Source: Paenibacillus sp. V4I7 (GTDB lineage: Bacteria; Bacillota; Bacilli; Paenibacillales; NBRC-103111). Taken from it: a stretch of 64,000 bases of DNA. Every line of letters starts with the position of its first letter. Position 1 is the first letter of the stretch. The stretch is from NCBI RefSeq assembly GCF_030817275.1, contig NZ_JAUSZD010000001.1, forward strand, positions 124,001 through 188,000, given 5' to 3'. The notes under the pieces were generated by a model, which ran no database searches, was not told the DNA's origin, and saw nothing but the letters and a program-made list of their open reading frames with translations. The position numbers were made by a program, and so were the translations under genes. This document shows, piece after piece, positions 26,506 through 35,190 of the stretch.

Positions 26506-28344
26506 TCATCTGTTCATCTCATTGCGGAATTGAACAGCTAAATTGCGAGCAATCTGCGCATTGTCCATATCTACGTTATTGTAAAAACTATCCTGATTGC
26601 CCACGAAATCATATACATTGGCACTGCCTGCATCCAGTCTCACGTGGTATTCCGGATTGGAACGCCATGCTCCGACTCCTGTGTTTTCGTCATGTCCGTG
26701 AATCGTGACATGGGGATTGCCGCTCCCGTACATGATGCCGTCCGAAACCAATCCAAGCAAGGCGACGCCTCCGTTGAAATTGATTTGATCCGGCCAACCG
26801 TTACCGACATAATGTGCAAGCTCTCTAATGTACTCCGGGTTATTTAATCTGCGTGCAGCCAGCGCTGTCCAGGTCGCAGCGTCATTGCCATAATCATTAT
26901 TGCCGAAATGTTGGGCAATCGCCAAGATGGAAGCAGCATTCCAACCAGGAATCTGCGCGAAAGAGATAGTATCGGCATGAGCATTGTTGCCCATGTATCC
27001 GGCCAACGTAATCCAATTGGCTGCGGTCAGCCCGTTGGCGTTATTGACGAATGCCTGCGCCAACGTTCCGATCTCAGCCGCGCCCCAATTGGCTAACTGG
27101 GCGAAAGCGATTGTATTTGCGTGCTGATTATTACCCAATATGCCAGCAACCGTCACCCATTCGGCTGCCGTCAGAGTGTTAGCATTGGCGGTAAAGGCTT
27201 GCGCCAATGCGATTATTGCGACCGAGTTCCAATTCGCAATTTGCGAGAATGCGACAGCGTCGGCAAAATTGTTGGCGGGAAAGCGGGCCGCAATGGTCGC
27301 CCACTGCTGCAGCGAAAGCCCGTTGGCATTTGCTGCGTAGGCTTGCAAAATCGAGTCGATACTAAGAAATGTCCAGGCGTTTAAGGAGGTCAATTGAATG
27401 ACGCCTGCGGACTGTTGCTGACTAAGAGATATGTCGGGATGCTGCGTCAGAACCCCTATAATGGTCGCATAAGGTACATTGTTTTGCCTCATTTGCGCGG
27501 CGTAACCGACCGCTCTACCTAGCACAGGCTGTCTGTCGATTACTGGAAACATAGCAATTAACAATCCTCTTGCTTCTTGTGCAGACATTCCGGAATCAAT
27601 TAAATTTTGCGCACTTGAGGCCAAAAATGGAGCATCGTTATAACTTCTTCCGTTTGCGATTATGGATTGAGTGATCAAATTGTACGAGCCAACACCAAGA
27701 ACAAAATCGACCGCATTGCTCAGTTGGGCGACAGAGGCACTGGTCTGCTCTGCCTGCTCTTTTGGCTTCCGTTGCGCAAAGGAAGTCTCCTCGCTCTGTA
27801 GAGACATGGAAATAGCCCGTTGTCCTTGCTCGTCCGCTTCCCGCTCGAGCTCAGGATCGTCATTGATAGCTGTTCCTCCGACCTGAAGGCTAGGGGATAC
27901 CCTGCCCTGCCGTTGCTGCACGATGTGCCACGCTTCGTGTGGCAGATGCTCCTCTTGACCGGGACCAATATGTACTTCATTTCCTTGGGCGTAGGCAAGT
28001 GCCTGCAGCTGTGCCGGTTTATCCGATCCATAATGAACCCTCACATCGGACAGATCTATTCCCGATAAGTTTTCTACTCCCGTTTTCAATTGTTCCGGCA
28101 TACCCGTTTTATTTTCTTTTTTTTGAAGCGGTTCGTTCATTCGGGATTGCATGAGTTGAGTGACCGCTCGATTGCCTACTGTCTTTTGCAGTAGCGAAAT
28201 ATGTGCCGGACTAATGGGCGTTGATGGAGATAAAGCTCTTTGCAGTTGAAAATTTGATGTAGGGGCGTGTGTCCGAATTTCTTCGGGTGATTTGTTAGAT
28301 GCATCTTCGGGTTTATTTTTAATAGAGTGTGCGGGATGATCCAT
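26506..28344 (-). CDS. DUF4157 protein with about 48-residue repeats, toxin-like layout
   Basis: The ATG at 28344 and an upstream TTG at 28350 share one GGGAGG; I use the ATG (612 residues). Residues about 85-175 are a DUF4157 domain (LSGIDLSDVRVHYGS, then LPHEAWHIVQQRQGRV with an HExxH-like HEAWH). At least three repeats of about 48 residues follow (about 335-490), each with Ala/Asn-rich N-x-x-A-x-x-I-A-F-A-Q-x-x-x-W and LAQAF-type motifs. The last 120 residues (HVTIHGHDENTGVGAWR) are unique and could be an effector domain. DUF4157 occurs in putative effectors of contractile injection systems. No injection-system genes are nearby. The base composition looks richer in G+C than its neighbours, suggesting transfer. 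Confidence 0.75.
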   Translation of the reverse strand: MDHPAHSIKNKPEDASNKSPEEIRTHAPTSNFQLQRALSPSTPISPAHISLLQKTVGNRAVTQLMQSRMNEPLQKKENKTGMPEQLKTGVENLSGIDLSDVRVHYGSDKPAQLQALAYAQGNEVHIGPGQEEHLPHEAWHIVQQRQGRVSPSLQVGGTAINDDPELEREADEQGQRAISMSLQSEETSFAQRKPKEQAEQTSASVAQLSNAVDFVLGVGSYNLITQSIIANGRSYNDAPFLASSAQNLIDSGMSAQEARGLLIAMFPVIDRQPVLGRAVGYAAQMRQNNVPYATIIGVLTQHPDISLSQQQSAGVIQLTSLNAWTFLSIDSILQAYAANANGLSLQQWATIAARFPANNFADAVAFSQIANWNSVAIIALAQAFTANANTLTAAEWVTVAGILGNNQHANTIAFAQLANWGAAEIGTLAQAFVNNANGLTAANWITLAGYMGNNAHADTISFAQIPGWNAASILAIAQHFGNNDYGNDAATWTALAARRLNNPEYIRELAHYVGNGWPDQINFNGGVALLGLVSDGIMYGSGNPHVTIHGHDENTGVGAWRSNPEYHVRLDAGSANVYDFVGNQDSFYNNVDMDNAQIARNLAVQFRNEMNR

Positions 28345-28540
28345 TTTCAAATATGCCTCCCTAATTAGAATGAAACTATTATAATTAGATTCGACAAATT
28401 AGCAAATATTTCCTTTGTATCAGTTTTAGAGAGACATTTGACTTTGATCACCCTCAGTACGAGTTCGCATTCGCATCGTCGAGCCCTCGACACAAGCAAG
28501 ATTGCCTACTGGGACCAGGAAGCACTGACGTTTCATTTGC

Positions 28541-29620
28541 TCATTCAAGGGATGTTTCCTTATCTAAGGCGACGGCATATCTAATTACTGTTTTCGTGTC
28601 ATTATATCCCATTAGAGCTGCCAGTTCTTCTAAAGGTGTGCCTGTCCGCAAAAGTTTCATAGCATATGTGTGACGCAATTTTATCGGCGTACCTACTAAA
28701 CCAACTTTCTCGAAATGTTCTGTTACTAGACCAGTTGTTGACCTTTGAGAATAGGGTTTCGTTCTATCTCCGAAAGTAAGTGGAATAAATAAATACCCAT
28801 CGTTATCTCTGGACCATTCGTTACAACCAGAGTAATTCAAATAATCAATAATGGTATCTTTAAGAGAATCACTCATAGGTACTTTTCTAGTTTCAGCAGA
28901 CTCTCTAATGGGCAATGTAATAAGATTATTCTCGATATCAAAGTCACGGACCTTAACTTGTGATAGTTCTCCTGAAAGACAACCGGTCTCAAGGAAGAAT
29001 TTTATTATAGCGTGACGTTTAGGGCCCGTCAGTTCAGCGTAATACTCTCTAGGATTCAGAAGTTTGGCAACTTCGCTTTCAGTAAAATATTCGATTTCGT
29101 GCAGTTCAACTTGTTTGGGATCAATTCCGTTTTTGATGTAAGTTATTGCAAGGTCACTCTTATTTACAAATTGAAAAATCAAATTAATAAGCGCTCGATA
29201 GAACTTGATCGTATTATTTTTAGCGTTTGGGATCGTTCGCATAAACTCATCGAAGATCTCTTCATTGAGATACTCTAAGTTAAGGTTCTCTCGTCCAGTT
29301 TCAGCTAAGAATTTGAGTATTTTTTCAAGATTCTGTATATACGATGTTACAGTTTTTTTAGATAATTCACTTCGTTCCCCACGTTGCAACGTATATGACT
29401 TGAATTTTTGAATCACTTTGATTGCATGAAGTGATTCTTCCTCGTTCTCTCCTGAATTTTGATTCTCTCGACGAATAATAATTTCTCCTGTTACGGCGTC
29501 AAAATGAAATCCCAGGAGGTCATTTACAGATAGTCCGGACTCCTCCCATATAGCGGGAGGGACAGGTATTTGAAAAAATTCGCAAATACGTTCCCCAGTT
29601 AGAAACTCACGATTGTCCAT
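28541..29620 (-). CDS. Tyrosine recombinase-like protein with altered catalytic residues
   Basis: I place the start at ATG 29620 (359 residues) after GAGAGGAACAGGA; a TTG at 29707 overlapping the upstream stop is possible. The N-terminal SAM-like core-binding domain (about 70-170) and C-terminal catalytic fold are recognisable. The usual residues are changed: TG-x-R reads TGCLSGEL (Arg missing), H-x-L-R-H reads IKLRHT (first His to Lys), and LGH reads MGYND (His to Tyr). The Tyr in VIRYAVAL remains. It may be inactive for strand cleavage, or belong to a divergent subfamily. Confidence 0.8.
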   Translation of the reverse strand: MDNREFLTGERICEFFQIPVPPAIWEESGLSVNDLLGFHFDAVTGEIIIRRENQNSGENEEESLHAIKVIQKFKSYTLQRGERSELSKKTVTSYIQNLEKILKFLAETGRENLNLEYLNEEIFDEFMRTIPNAKNNTIKFYRALINLIFQFVNKSDLAITYIKNGIDPKQVELHEIEYFTESEVAKLLNPREYYAELTGPKRHAIIKFFLETGCLSGELSQVKVRDFDIENNLITLPIRESAETRKVPMSDSLKDTIIDYLNYSGCNEWSRDNDGYLFIPLTFGDRTKPYSQRSTTGLVTEHFEKVGLVGTPIKLRHTYAMKLLRTGTPLEELAALMGYNDTKTVIRYAVALDKETSLE

Positions 29621-29703
29621 ACAATTCCTGTTCCTCTCTATTTTACGTAATGATAGTAGTCGTAAAACGTCGTCGTCGGCGTGACAATCAAGCTGCACGT
29701 CGT

Positions 29704-29988
29704 TCAAATCGTGTCATATTGTTCTGCATTAGTCTGAAAAAAATCTTCTATAACGAATTTCAGTTTCAGCTCTGTGAAAGAGACTGTGACATTACCAATG
29801 ATCTTACGATCACTAAGAAATCTTGCATAACCAGCGATCAGTGCCCCATCTCCGAGTAAAATCTGTTCATCGCAATCACACTTTTGCACAGAGACATCCG
29901 TAACGTACAAGGTCCCCCCGTCAAATTGGCGTATATTTGTTGACGTCTTTGTTTCGATCTGTTGATTACACTGGTTACATTGCAACAT
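29704..29988 (-). CDS. YgiT-like zinc-finger protein
   Basis: The 94-residue protein opens with MLQCNQCNQQIETK, followed by a KCDCDEQ pair at about residue 37, giving two Cys pairs as in the N-terminal zinc domain of YgiT/MqsA. The remaining 50 residues are unrecognised. The ribosome site is GAGGGAG before ATG 29988. YgiT-type domains often bind DNA in toxin-antitoxin or regulatory proteins. No MqsR-like toxin is adjacent. Confidence 0.65.
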   Translation of the reverse strand: MLQCNQCNQQIETKTSTNIRQFDGGTLYVTDVSVQKCDCDEQILLGDGALIAGYARFLSDRKIIGNVTVSFTELKLKFVIEDFFQTNAEQYDTI

Positions 29989-30018
29989 AGGTTCTCCCTC
30001 AATCTCCGAGTGTTTATT

Positions 30019-30648
30019 TTAATGCAAGAAGTAGGCAAGAAGCCAGAGCATCATTAAGTGCACCGGATAAAAGCTCCTCCAGAGCCACGAAGGAACTTTA
30101 AACTTAGGTGAAATCTCTGCTTTACTGAGAGGTACCCAAGCCAGCGCGAGTGTTGGAATGATACTCCACACCTGTAAAGGCATATGAAAAGCAAACCAAG
30201 CAAAAATATTGATTAGAATATGTAAAAAAATCGCTTCAAACCCACGTGTATAACGGTAAATTGCGACTAGCAACAACGCATATGATCCGTAATCAGTTCC
30301 TGAAATATCAAGCAGCAGCCCCGCTCCAATAAACCAAAACAGCTTTTCTCTTAACTTCTCTGCAGCTTCTACACGGTATAAAGCAAATACGATAATAGTA
30401 AAGGCGGCAATCACATTTATTGACTCGTTCTTGAACAAGAGCGAATATGGTAGTTGGGATATGACTGCCAGGAATAATAAACGAAAAATATATTTTTGGG
30501 GGTCACGAGTAAACGACATCCCTCTTGCCACACCGAAGGCATATATCGGGAAAGCTATCCTTCCAATGATCCTCCAATCGGGGATATTCGGAAACCAGAC
30601 ATAACCTATATGATCGATGATCATCGTAATCATTGCTAGCCACTCCAT
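30019..30648 (-). CDS. traX: TraX family acetyltransferase-like membrane protein
   Basis: The 209-residue protein has about seven hydrophobic segments. The N-terminus, LAMITMIIDHIGYVWFPN, with RIIGRIAFPIYAFGVARG, is the TraX signature. TraX is required for N-acetylation of F pilin in E. coli, but in Firmicutes it is a widespread membrane protein of unsettled role. It lies between two recombinase-related genes on the same strand. Confidence 0.85.
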   Translation of the reverse strand: MEWLAMITMIIDHIGYVWFPNIPDWRIIGRIAFPIYAFGVARGMSFTRDPQKYIFRLLFLAVISQLPYSLLFKNESINVIAAFTIIVFALYRVEAAEKLREKLFWFIGAGLLLDISGTDYGSYALLLVAIYRYTRGFEAIFLHILINIFAWFAFHMPLQVWSIIPTLALAWVPLSKAEISPKFKVPSWLWRSFYPVHLMMLWLLAYFLH

Positions 30649-30676
30649 AAAAAATAACCCCTTATTGCTTTAAGCA

Positions 30677-31597
30677 TTAATAATTTGCGGGTATTCTCGG
30701 ACGAATCCTCGATTGTGCCGCGGCTAACTGCTGCGTATCGACGTGAGTATAAATCTGCGTAGTTGAGATATCTGAATGCCCAAGGAGCTCTTGCAGAGTT
30801 CGTAGATCCGTGCCGCTCCGGAAGTGATTAGTAGCAAAGGTATGCCTTAATTTATGGCTACTAATTTTTTTGTCCTTAAGAGTTGGGCGGGCTTGTTTTA
30901 TGATGCTTGTAGCTCGATCGATTATACTTTGTATCGTTCTACGTCCAATCCGGCGGCCTTCTTGTGAAATGAAGAAAGCTGAGGAATCTCCATCCTTGGG
31001 ATTTACCCGCTCCTGCAGATATGTTTCAAGTATGACTGCAACACTCTCATGGAGCGGTACGGTTCTCCATTTCCTTCCTTTACCCATAAAGTGAAGTGTC
31101 GGATTTTCTCCAGATTGAAAATGTTCGATATTTAGAGCGTGGACTTCTGATACGCGCAGACCCCCATAAGCCATAAGAAGACATATTGCAAGGTTACGGA
31201 TTTTGTGTCGTCCATCTACATATTCAAGAAAATCCGCGAGCTCCTCCTCACTCAAGAATACCGGTGACCTGTTTTTCTCGACTTTTGATTTGGGAACGGT
31301 GATGGCTGGATTAACCTGGATCTTTTCGAATTCGATAAGAGCCTTATAAAAGCATCGTATAGATGAGATCATTCGGTTAATTGCTCCGTCACCGGCGCCT
31401 CGATCTCGCATTACTTTTTGAAATCTCATTATATCCCCTTTAGTTACTGAGGCGGTCGGTGCTTTAACATAATCCAGAAATGCGATAACCTCACGAACAT
31501 ATTCATTTTGTGTACGTAGGGTGTACCCTCGATTCTGAAGATAAGTTTGAAAATCGTCTATATCTTCTTCGAAGTACGTTTGAAGCTTTTCGCTCAA
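30677..31597 (-). CDS. XerC/XerD-like tyrosine recombinase
   Basis: The gene encodes 306 residues and starts at TTG 31597 after AGGAGGGG. The N-terminal SAM-like domain (about 10-95) and full catalytic set are present: Arg in AYGGLRVSEV, Lys in FMGKGRKWRTV, HKLRHTFATN, LLGHSDISTTQIY with the nucleophile Tyr. It should resolve plasmid multimers or drive integration/excision, and would act on a 28-30 bp core site. The neighbouring operators at 32609 and 33190 are possible but unproven targets. Confidence 0.9.
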   Translation of the reverse strand: MSEKLQTYFEEDIDDFQTYLQNRGYTLRTQNEYVREVIAFLDYVKAPTASVTKGDIMRFQKVMRDRGAGDGAINRMISSIRCFYKALIEFEKIQVNPAITVPKSKVEKNRSPVFLSEEELADFLEYVDGRHKIRNLAICLLMAYGGLRVSEVHALNIEHFQSGENPTLHFMGKGRKWRTVPLHESVAVILETYLQERVNPKDGDSSAFFISQEGRRIGRRTIQSIIDRATSIIKQARPTLKDKKISSHKLRHTFATNHFRSGTDLRTLQELLGHSDISTTQIYTHVDTQQLAAAQSRIRPRIPANY

Positions 31598-31660
31598 GTG
31601 TATCCCCTCCTGTCATCAGAAGATGTGAGATAGAAACAAATCTCAGTATGGATCGATCTT

Positions 31661-32554
31661 TTACTTCTTCTCTGATGACTTGCCGCCGTCGTCGGACTTC
31701 GGCTGCTTAAGCTTGGCAATTTCTTCTCGGAGCAGATCACGTTGTTCATATTGCTCGCGGAGTTTCCCGGTTGCGTCCTCACGTTCCTTCTCAAGCTTTG
31801 CTTGATACTCCGTCCGGATTGCCAGCAATTCACGTTCTTTCTCCATGTCCTTTCGCTCCGAAAGTCTTTCTAGTGCTTCCTTGTGACGTTCTTCGGCTTC
31901 CGTAAGCTGTTTCTCACTGATAGCTTCCAATGTTGTGACTTGCGTCTCCAAACCGGCTATACGTCCCGACTGATTATTGACAACTTCCGTTAACCGGGAT
32001 ATTTCCGTTTTCAATTCCTTGTTCTCATCCGCAGCTGCCTTGTACTCGTTTACGATTCCGGAAAGCGTAGATATTTCTTGTCCGCGTTGCTCAACGATTA
32101 AGCCCTTATCCCGGACGGACTCTTGTAGTTGCTCAACTAGCTTTGCTTGAGATCCGTTCTCTTTTATGAGTCGCCCCATCTCGTCAGCCAGAGCCTTCAC
32201 TTCTTTCTTCATTTCAGTAATCTCTTGCTCTTGCGCGAATATAGTTTCTGCGCGGTTTGCTAGAGCATCCGTATGCTGCTGAGACAGATTGAGCCGTTCT
32301 GCAGCCTCCGTATTAATCATACCGATAAATATCTCTGCGTTCCGACGTGTATGATATTCCAATTCATCTATTTGTTTTGCGTACCCGCTTCCTGTACCTT
32401 GCTTGAGCAATTGCAGCTCATACATCGACGCCAACTGCTCTATGAAAGCCTCCTGAGTCTCTAGGCCACTCTCCTCCGCCAGACGTTCAAGTTTCACTTT
32501 TAAATCGTTGGTAATTTTGTATGCTTTAGTTGTTTTAGCTTCGGTCGACGACAT
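31661..32554 (-). CDS. Ribbon-helix-helix and coiled-coil plasmid protein (KfrA-like)
   Basis: The gene encodes 297 residues and starts at ATG 32554 after GGGGAG. The first 60 residues contain a short DNA-binding-like region (KTTKAYKITNDLKVKLERLA). Residues about 70-285 are almost entirely heptad coiled coil, ending with a basic KSDDGGKSSEKK tail. This architecture matches KfrA-like plasmid proteins that bind their own promoter and help stability or partition. A palindromic operator overlaps its promoter (32609-32634), which supports self-regulation. Confidence 0.7.
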   Translation of the reverse strand: MSSTEAKTTKAYKITNDLKVKLERLAEESGLETQEAFIEQLASMYELQLLKQGTGSGYAKQIDELEYHTRRNAEIFIGMINTEAAERLNLSQQHTDALANRAETIFAQEQEITEMKKEVKALADEMGRLIKENGSQAKLVEQLQESVRDKGLIVEQRGQEISTLSGIVNEYKAAADENKELKTEISRLTEVVNNQSGRIAGLETQVTTLEAISEKQLTEAEERHKEALERLSERKDMEKERELLAIRTEYQAKLEKEREDATGKLREQYEQRDLLREEIAKLKQPKSDDGGKSSEKK

Positions 32555-32608
32555 CTAAAAACTCCCCTTTTTTTTCGTAGGTTTACTTATAGACCTTATA
32601 TTATCATA

Positions 32609-32634
32609 GGTTAACCGAGTTTACTAAGGTTAAC
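32609..32634 (-). promoter_or_regulatory. Palindromic operator and promoter of the KfrA-like gene
   Basis: GTTAACC (32610-32616), spacer GAGTTTACTAA, GGTTAAC (32628-32634) is a perfect 7 bp inverted repeat. On the minus strand the site overlaps a plausible -35 and -10 (TATGATAAT), 55-80 bp before the start codon. A second site with the same spacer lies at 33190-33213. Confidence 0.7.
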
Positions 32635-32961
32635 TTGTCGTACATTTATCTAGTGGCTGACTAGGAGCGGGTGCCGCTGCGCGGCAGAATATGCTCGATC
32701 GATCGCCTTTGTGGCTTCATCCTGAGTTGTATATAAATCTACCAAAATGGTAAGGATAGGTACATGAGCTGAATGAACGACAAATCAAGATAGATGCTAA
32801 TGGTCACCCTCTGGAAACATTGTAAGCCCGGGAAAAACGGGGGGCGCTCAGAACCTAAAGCTTGGTGGCCGAAAGGCCTGTTTGGTCGGAAGGCTTCACG
32901 AATATAACGCGCGCGCACAAGTTCGGTACATATAGCTTGTCTATTTGATATTGTCTACTTG

Positions 32962-32985
32962 GCTCGGAGGTCGCACCTACCGAGC
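32962..32985 (+). other. Nested hairpin
   Basis: GCTCGG-AGGT-CGC-ACCT-A-CCGAGC gives ten paired bases with a single bulged A and a 3-base loop. It has no T tract, so it is not a clear terminator; it could be part of a structured RNA or an extruding DNA site. Confidence 0.5.
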
Positions 32986-33189
32986 TATTCGTCATACCCT
33001 CTTCTCTTTATTCTCTTGATTATACTACCAAACAAGCGACAAATGTGTATTTGGTGCTTGTTTATTCAATCAAGTCCCCCCTTCGTACCGATACACAACT
33101 AAAAAAACAAGAAAAATGATGCATTATGTCGTTTCTATTATCCTATCATAAAATTAATAGGTTAACTTTTAGTTCCCATTATTACAAGG

Positions 33190-33213
33190 GTTTACCGAGT
33201 TTACTAGGTAAAC
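33190..33213. promoter_or_regulatory. Second palindromic operator sharing the same spacer
   Basis: GTTTACC (33190-33196), spacer GAGTTTACTA, GGTAAAC (33207-33213). The spacer is the same as in the site at 32609, and the arms differ from it by compensatory changes that keep the symmetry. It is probably bound by the same protein. Confidence 0.6.
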
Positions 33214-33530
33214 TAGCCGTTGTGCCACAATATTCGAAATTCTCTAGGCTCAAATGCTTTGAGGCACTGCTATATCAAATTGAATGGTTTAGCATTAATT
33301 AGGGGGGGCATCAAGCTTTGGATATGCCACAGAGCCGAAGCAATGGGCATCCACAATTCTTTATAAGGTGCCTTCATAACTCAACGGAACGCAACTTGTG
33401 AGCCTTGTTTTGCTCCACACTGGCCGCAGCTAGTAGTTCATGATTTATCGTCCCGTTTGACTTTACATTCCCATTTTGATCTTGATGATTCCAAACTGCA
33501 ATATCCAATCATTTAGACTTACCCCAATAA

Positions 33531-33594
33531 AAGAAACAGCGGCAAGCCTTGGACGAGAAAATAAAGTCCTAGACTACCACTGTTTTATTGAGCT
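33531..33594 (+). repeat. Dispersed hairpin repeat, copy B
   Basis: AAGAAACAGCGG, then GCCTTGGACGAGAAAATAAAG, then TCCTAGACTACC and ATTGAGCTAT. It aligns along its length with copy A at 26392-26460 with a few substitutions and small gaps. The stem keeps TGGAC/GTCC, with one mismatch compared with copy A. Confidence 0.65.
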
Positions 33595-33661
33595 ATCATT
33601 TTCTGTTAGCGAAAGGGTGCTGCCGTTCATTTTGACAGCCCGCAAATAAATAAAAGGAACC

Positions 33662-33964
33662 TTACTTTTTCGCTTTCTTGCTTTTTTTTCTCTCTTTTCT
33701 ATTGTGCTTCTTCAAAATGTGGGAAGGATCATAGCTGCCATTTTCCCTTTGATATTTTTTCAAGCTTAGCAACATTGGGATTGTCACGACTATAAGCATC
33801 CAAAAAGCAATCTCAAAACCTGATTGCATCAAAAAAGGGCTACTTTTAATAGCACTATGCAAAAAGTAAAAATCAAGAAGTGTAAGAAATAATAATTTCT
33901 TAGTCAATTTAAGACCAAGTTCTTGTTCCCTGTTTGAAATGGTCATGAGTTCTAAGAAATGCAA
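33662..33964 (-). CDS. Small membrane protein, downstream partner or frameshifted half
   Basis: The frame has 100 residues with a TTG start (33964) inside the upstream gene. Two hydrophobic helices (about 22-40 and 48-68) and a very basic C-terminus (KKHNRKERKKSKKAKK) are visible. It overlaps the gene at 33909-34286 by 56 bp in another frame, and no ribosome site precedes the TTG. The two frames may therefore be one frameshifted membrane protein of about 210 residues. Confidence 0.5.
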   Translation of the reverse strand: MHFLELMTISNREQELGLKLTKKLLFLTLLDFYFLHSAIKSSPFLMQSGFEIAFWMLIVVTIPMLLSLKKYQRENGSYDPSHILKKHNRKERKKSKKAKK

Positions 33965-34286
33965 GAAAAGATAATATCATAAATATATATCCGTTAGTTT
34001 TCATTCCAATATAAGATTGAGCTAAAAATTCTATAATGTGAAAGAGAATAAAATGCCCTACTAGCAATTGATCTATTGTTTCATTATGTTGGTTCGCTAT
34101 CCACTTTAATACAATCGCAATCGTTGGCATTGAAAGAATTGGTAAAAATAAGTACAACCTAAGTAAGTGGAGCTTTTTCCGCTCTTCCCATCTAGGAATG
34201 ATGAATAAGATATCCAGATACTTTGCGATATTCTGGCGAAATTTCAGGATTGAAATACCAACACTACTTTCATATTTATTCATCAT
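33909..34286 (-). CDS. Membrane protein, 125 residues (possible N-terminal half)
   Basis: Three hydrophobic segments follow a basic N-terminus (about 42-62, 74-92, 98-112). It ends shortly after ILSFLAFLRTHDHF, where the sequence leaves the frame that continues as the 100-residue frame. I do not recognise the family. See 33662-33964 for the possible frameshift. Confidence 0.5.
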   Translation of the reverse strand: MMNKYESSVGISILKFRQNIAKYLDILFIIPRWEERKKLHLLRLYLFLPILSMPTIAIVLKWIANQHNETIDQLLVGHFILFHIIEFLAQSYIGMKTNGYIFMILSFLAFLRTHDHFKQGTRTWS

Positions 34287-34385
34287 TGTGCCTCCTATTC
34301 AAATTGGGACTATACCTAATATATCGTCAGATATCTGATTAAAATCAAGGCGTATTTATCATATTCTACAGCAGAGGATTAGAAA

Positions 34386-34420
34386 AAAGAAGTAACCGCA
34401 TGGAAGCAGTTACTTCATTT
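34386..34420. terminator. Bidirectional terminator
   Basis: GAAGTAAC-C-GC and GC-A-GTTACTTC form a stem flanked by A and T runs on both sides. On the minus strand it lies 18 bp after the stop of the gene at 34438-35190. Confidence 0.85.
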
Positions 34421-34437
34421 TTGCCCTGGATCATCGC

Positions 34438-35190
34438 TTAAGCGATATAATCATCTTTATCGATGAAACTCTTGTCACCGCTTCTTTGACTACTACACAT
34501 TTTGCAGTAAGTTTGTTGTTCCGCAACGTTTGCAGGAACACTTATATTTGTTTTTTTCGCAATACAGGTGCGATGCTGGCCACCAGTAAATGTGTAATGG
34601 CCACATGCAGTGTTATGCTGGATATCTACGCTACATTGAATACCTTTCTGTTGAAAAGACTGTAGCAGATTCCTGCAGTAAGAGACGGATGAGTCCGAAC
34701 GATTATCTTTGTCTTGAATTAGATATTCTTGGAGTTCCTGCGGACTCAGCTCAAGCGAGCACTTACCCGTTCTCCTCATAAAACAATCATGCTCTGACAG
34801 ATGATAAACAAATTCCTTGTTCGTTGGATCCAGCATCGTTTTATAACGATCGGATCCAGTTAATTGATGCAGTTCAGTAGATGCTTCTACTATACTTTTG
34901 GACTCACACAATACGCTAAAAATGATCTGGTATCCCTTTGCCACCTTATTTGCAGCAAGATGCTTTGCAATTATACCGGTGAGATAGCTAATTACTTCAA
35001 CTGGTTTAATCCAACCCTGCATGGTTGAATCCATCTTACTAACTTTTTCATGGATGGATTTTAATTCTATCAGTCCATCTTCATAATTGAGCGTTGAGTA
35101 ACGAACATGTTGCTCCATATTCCATATTGATTTATGGATCTCCATGTAAAGGCTAAGTGCATCGACATCTTCCTCTACTAATGGCAGCAT
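34438..35190 (-). CDS. Hypothetical Cys/His-containing protein, 250 residues
   Basis: The N-terminal 130 residues are helical (DALSLYMEIHKSIWNMEQHV). The C-terminal 80 residues hold scattered Cys and His (CGHYTFTGGQHRTC, then YCKMCSS), which may bind zinc. No known family was recognised. Its ATG overlaps the stop of the 81-residue gene upstream by 13 bp, so translation is likely coupled. Confidence 0.55.
   Translation of the reverse strand: MLPLVEEDVDALSLYMEIHKSIWNMEQHVRYSTLNYEDGLIELKSIHEKVSKMDSTMQGWIKPVEVISYLTGIIAKHLAANKVAKGYQIIFSVLCESKSIVEASTELHQLTGSDRYKTMLDPTNKEFVYHLSEHDCFMRRTGKCSLELSPQELQEYLIQDKDNRSDSSVSYCRNLLQSFQQKGIQCSVDIQHNTACGHYTFTGGQHRTCIAKKTNISVPANVAEQQTYCKMCSSQRSGDKSFIDKDDYIA

Larger units (their letters stand above)
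32635..33661. other. About 1 kb non-coding region, candidate origin/partition or ncRNA locus
   Basis: No credible gene is present. It holds a GC-rich structured patch (32817-32925) with CCCG-GGAAAAA-CGGG and GGCC-GAAA-GGCC hairpins, a strong nested hairpin (32962-32985), a second palindromic operator (33190-33213) with a nearby GGTTAAC half site (33160-33166), and a dispersed hairpin repeat (33531-33594). Such a density of structure next to KfrA-like and Xer-like genes suggests plasmid maintenance, but no replication gene or clear iterons were found. Confidence 0.45.

Noticed and set aside
26644..28154. Several plus-strand frames opposite the DUF4157 gene
   Set aside because: They are complement shadows of the repeat-rich, GC-richer gene on the minus strand.
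32817..32925. tRNA, group I intron or known riboswitch
   Set aside because: No cloverleaf, no intron core and no known aptamer motif could be traced; only generic hairpins are visible.
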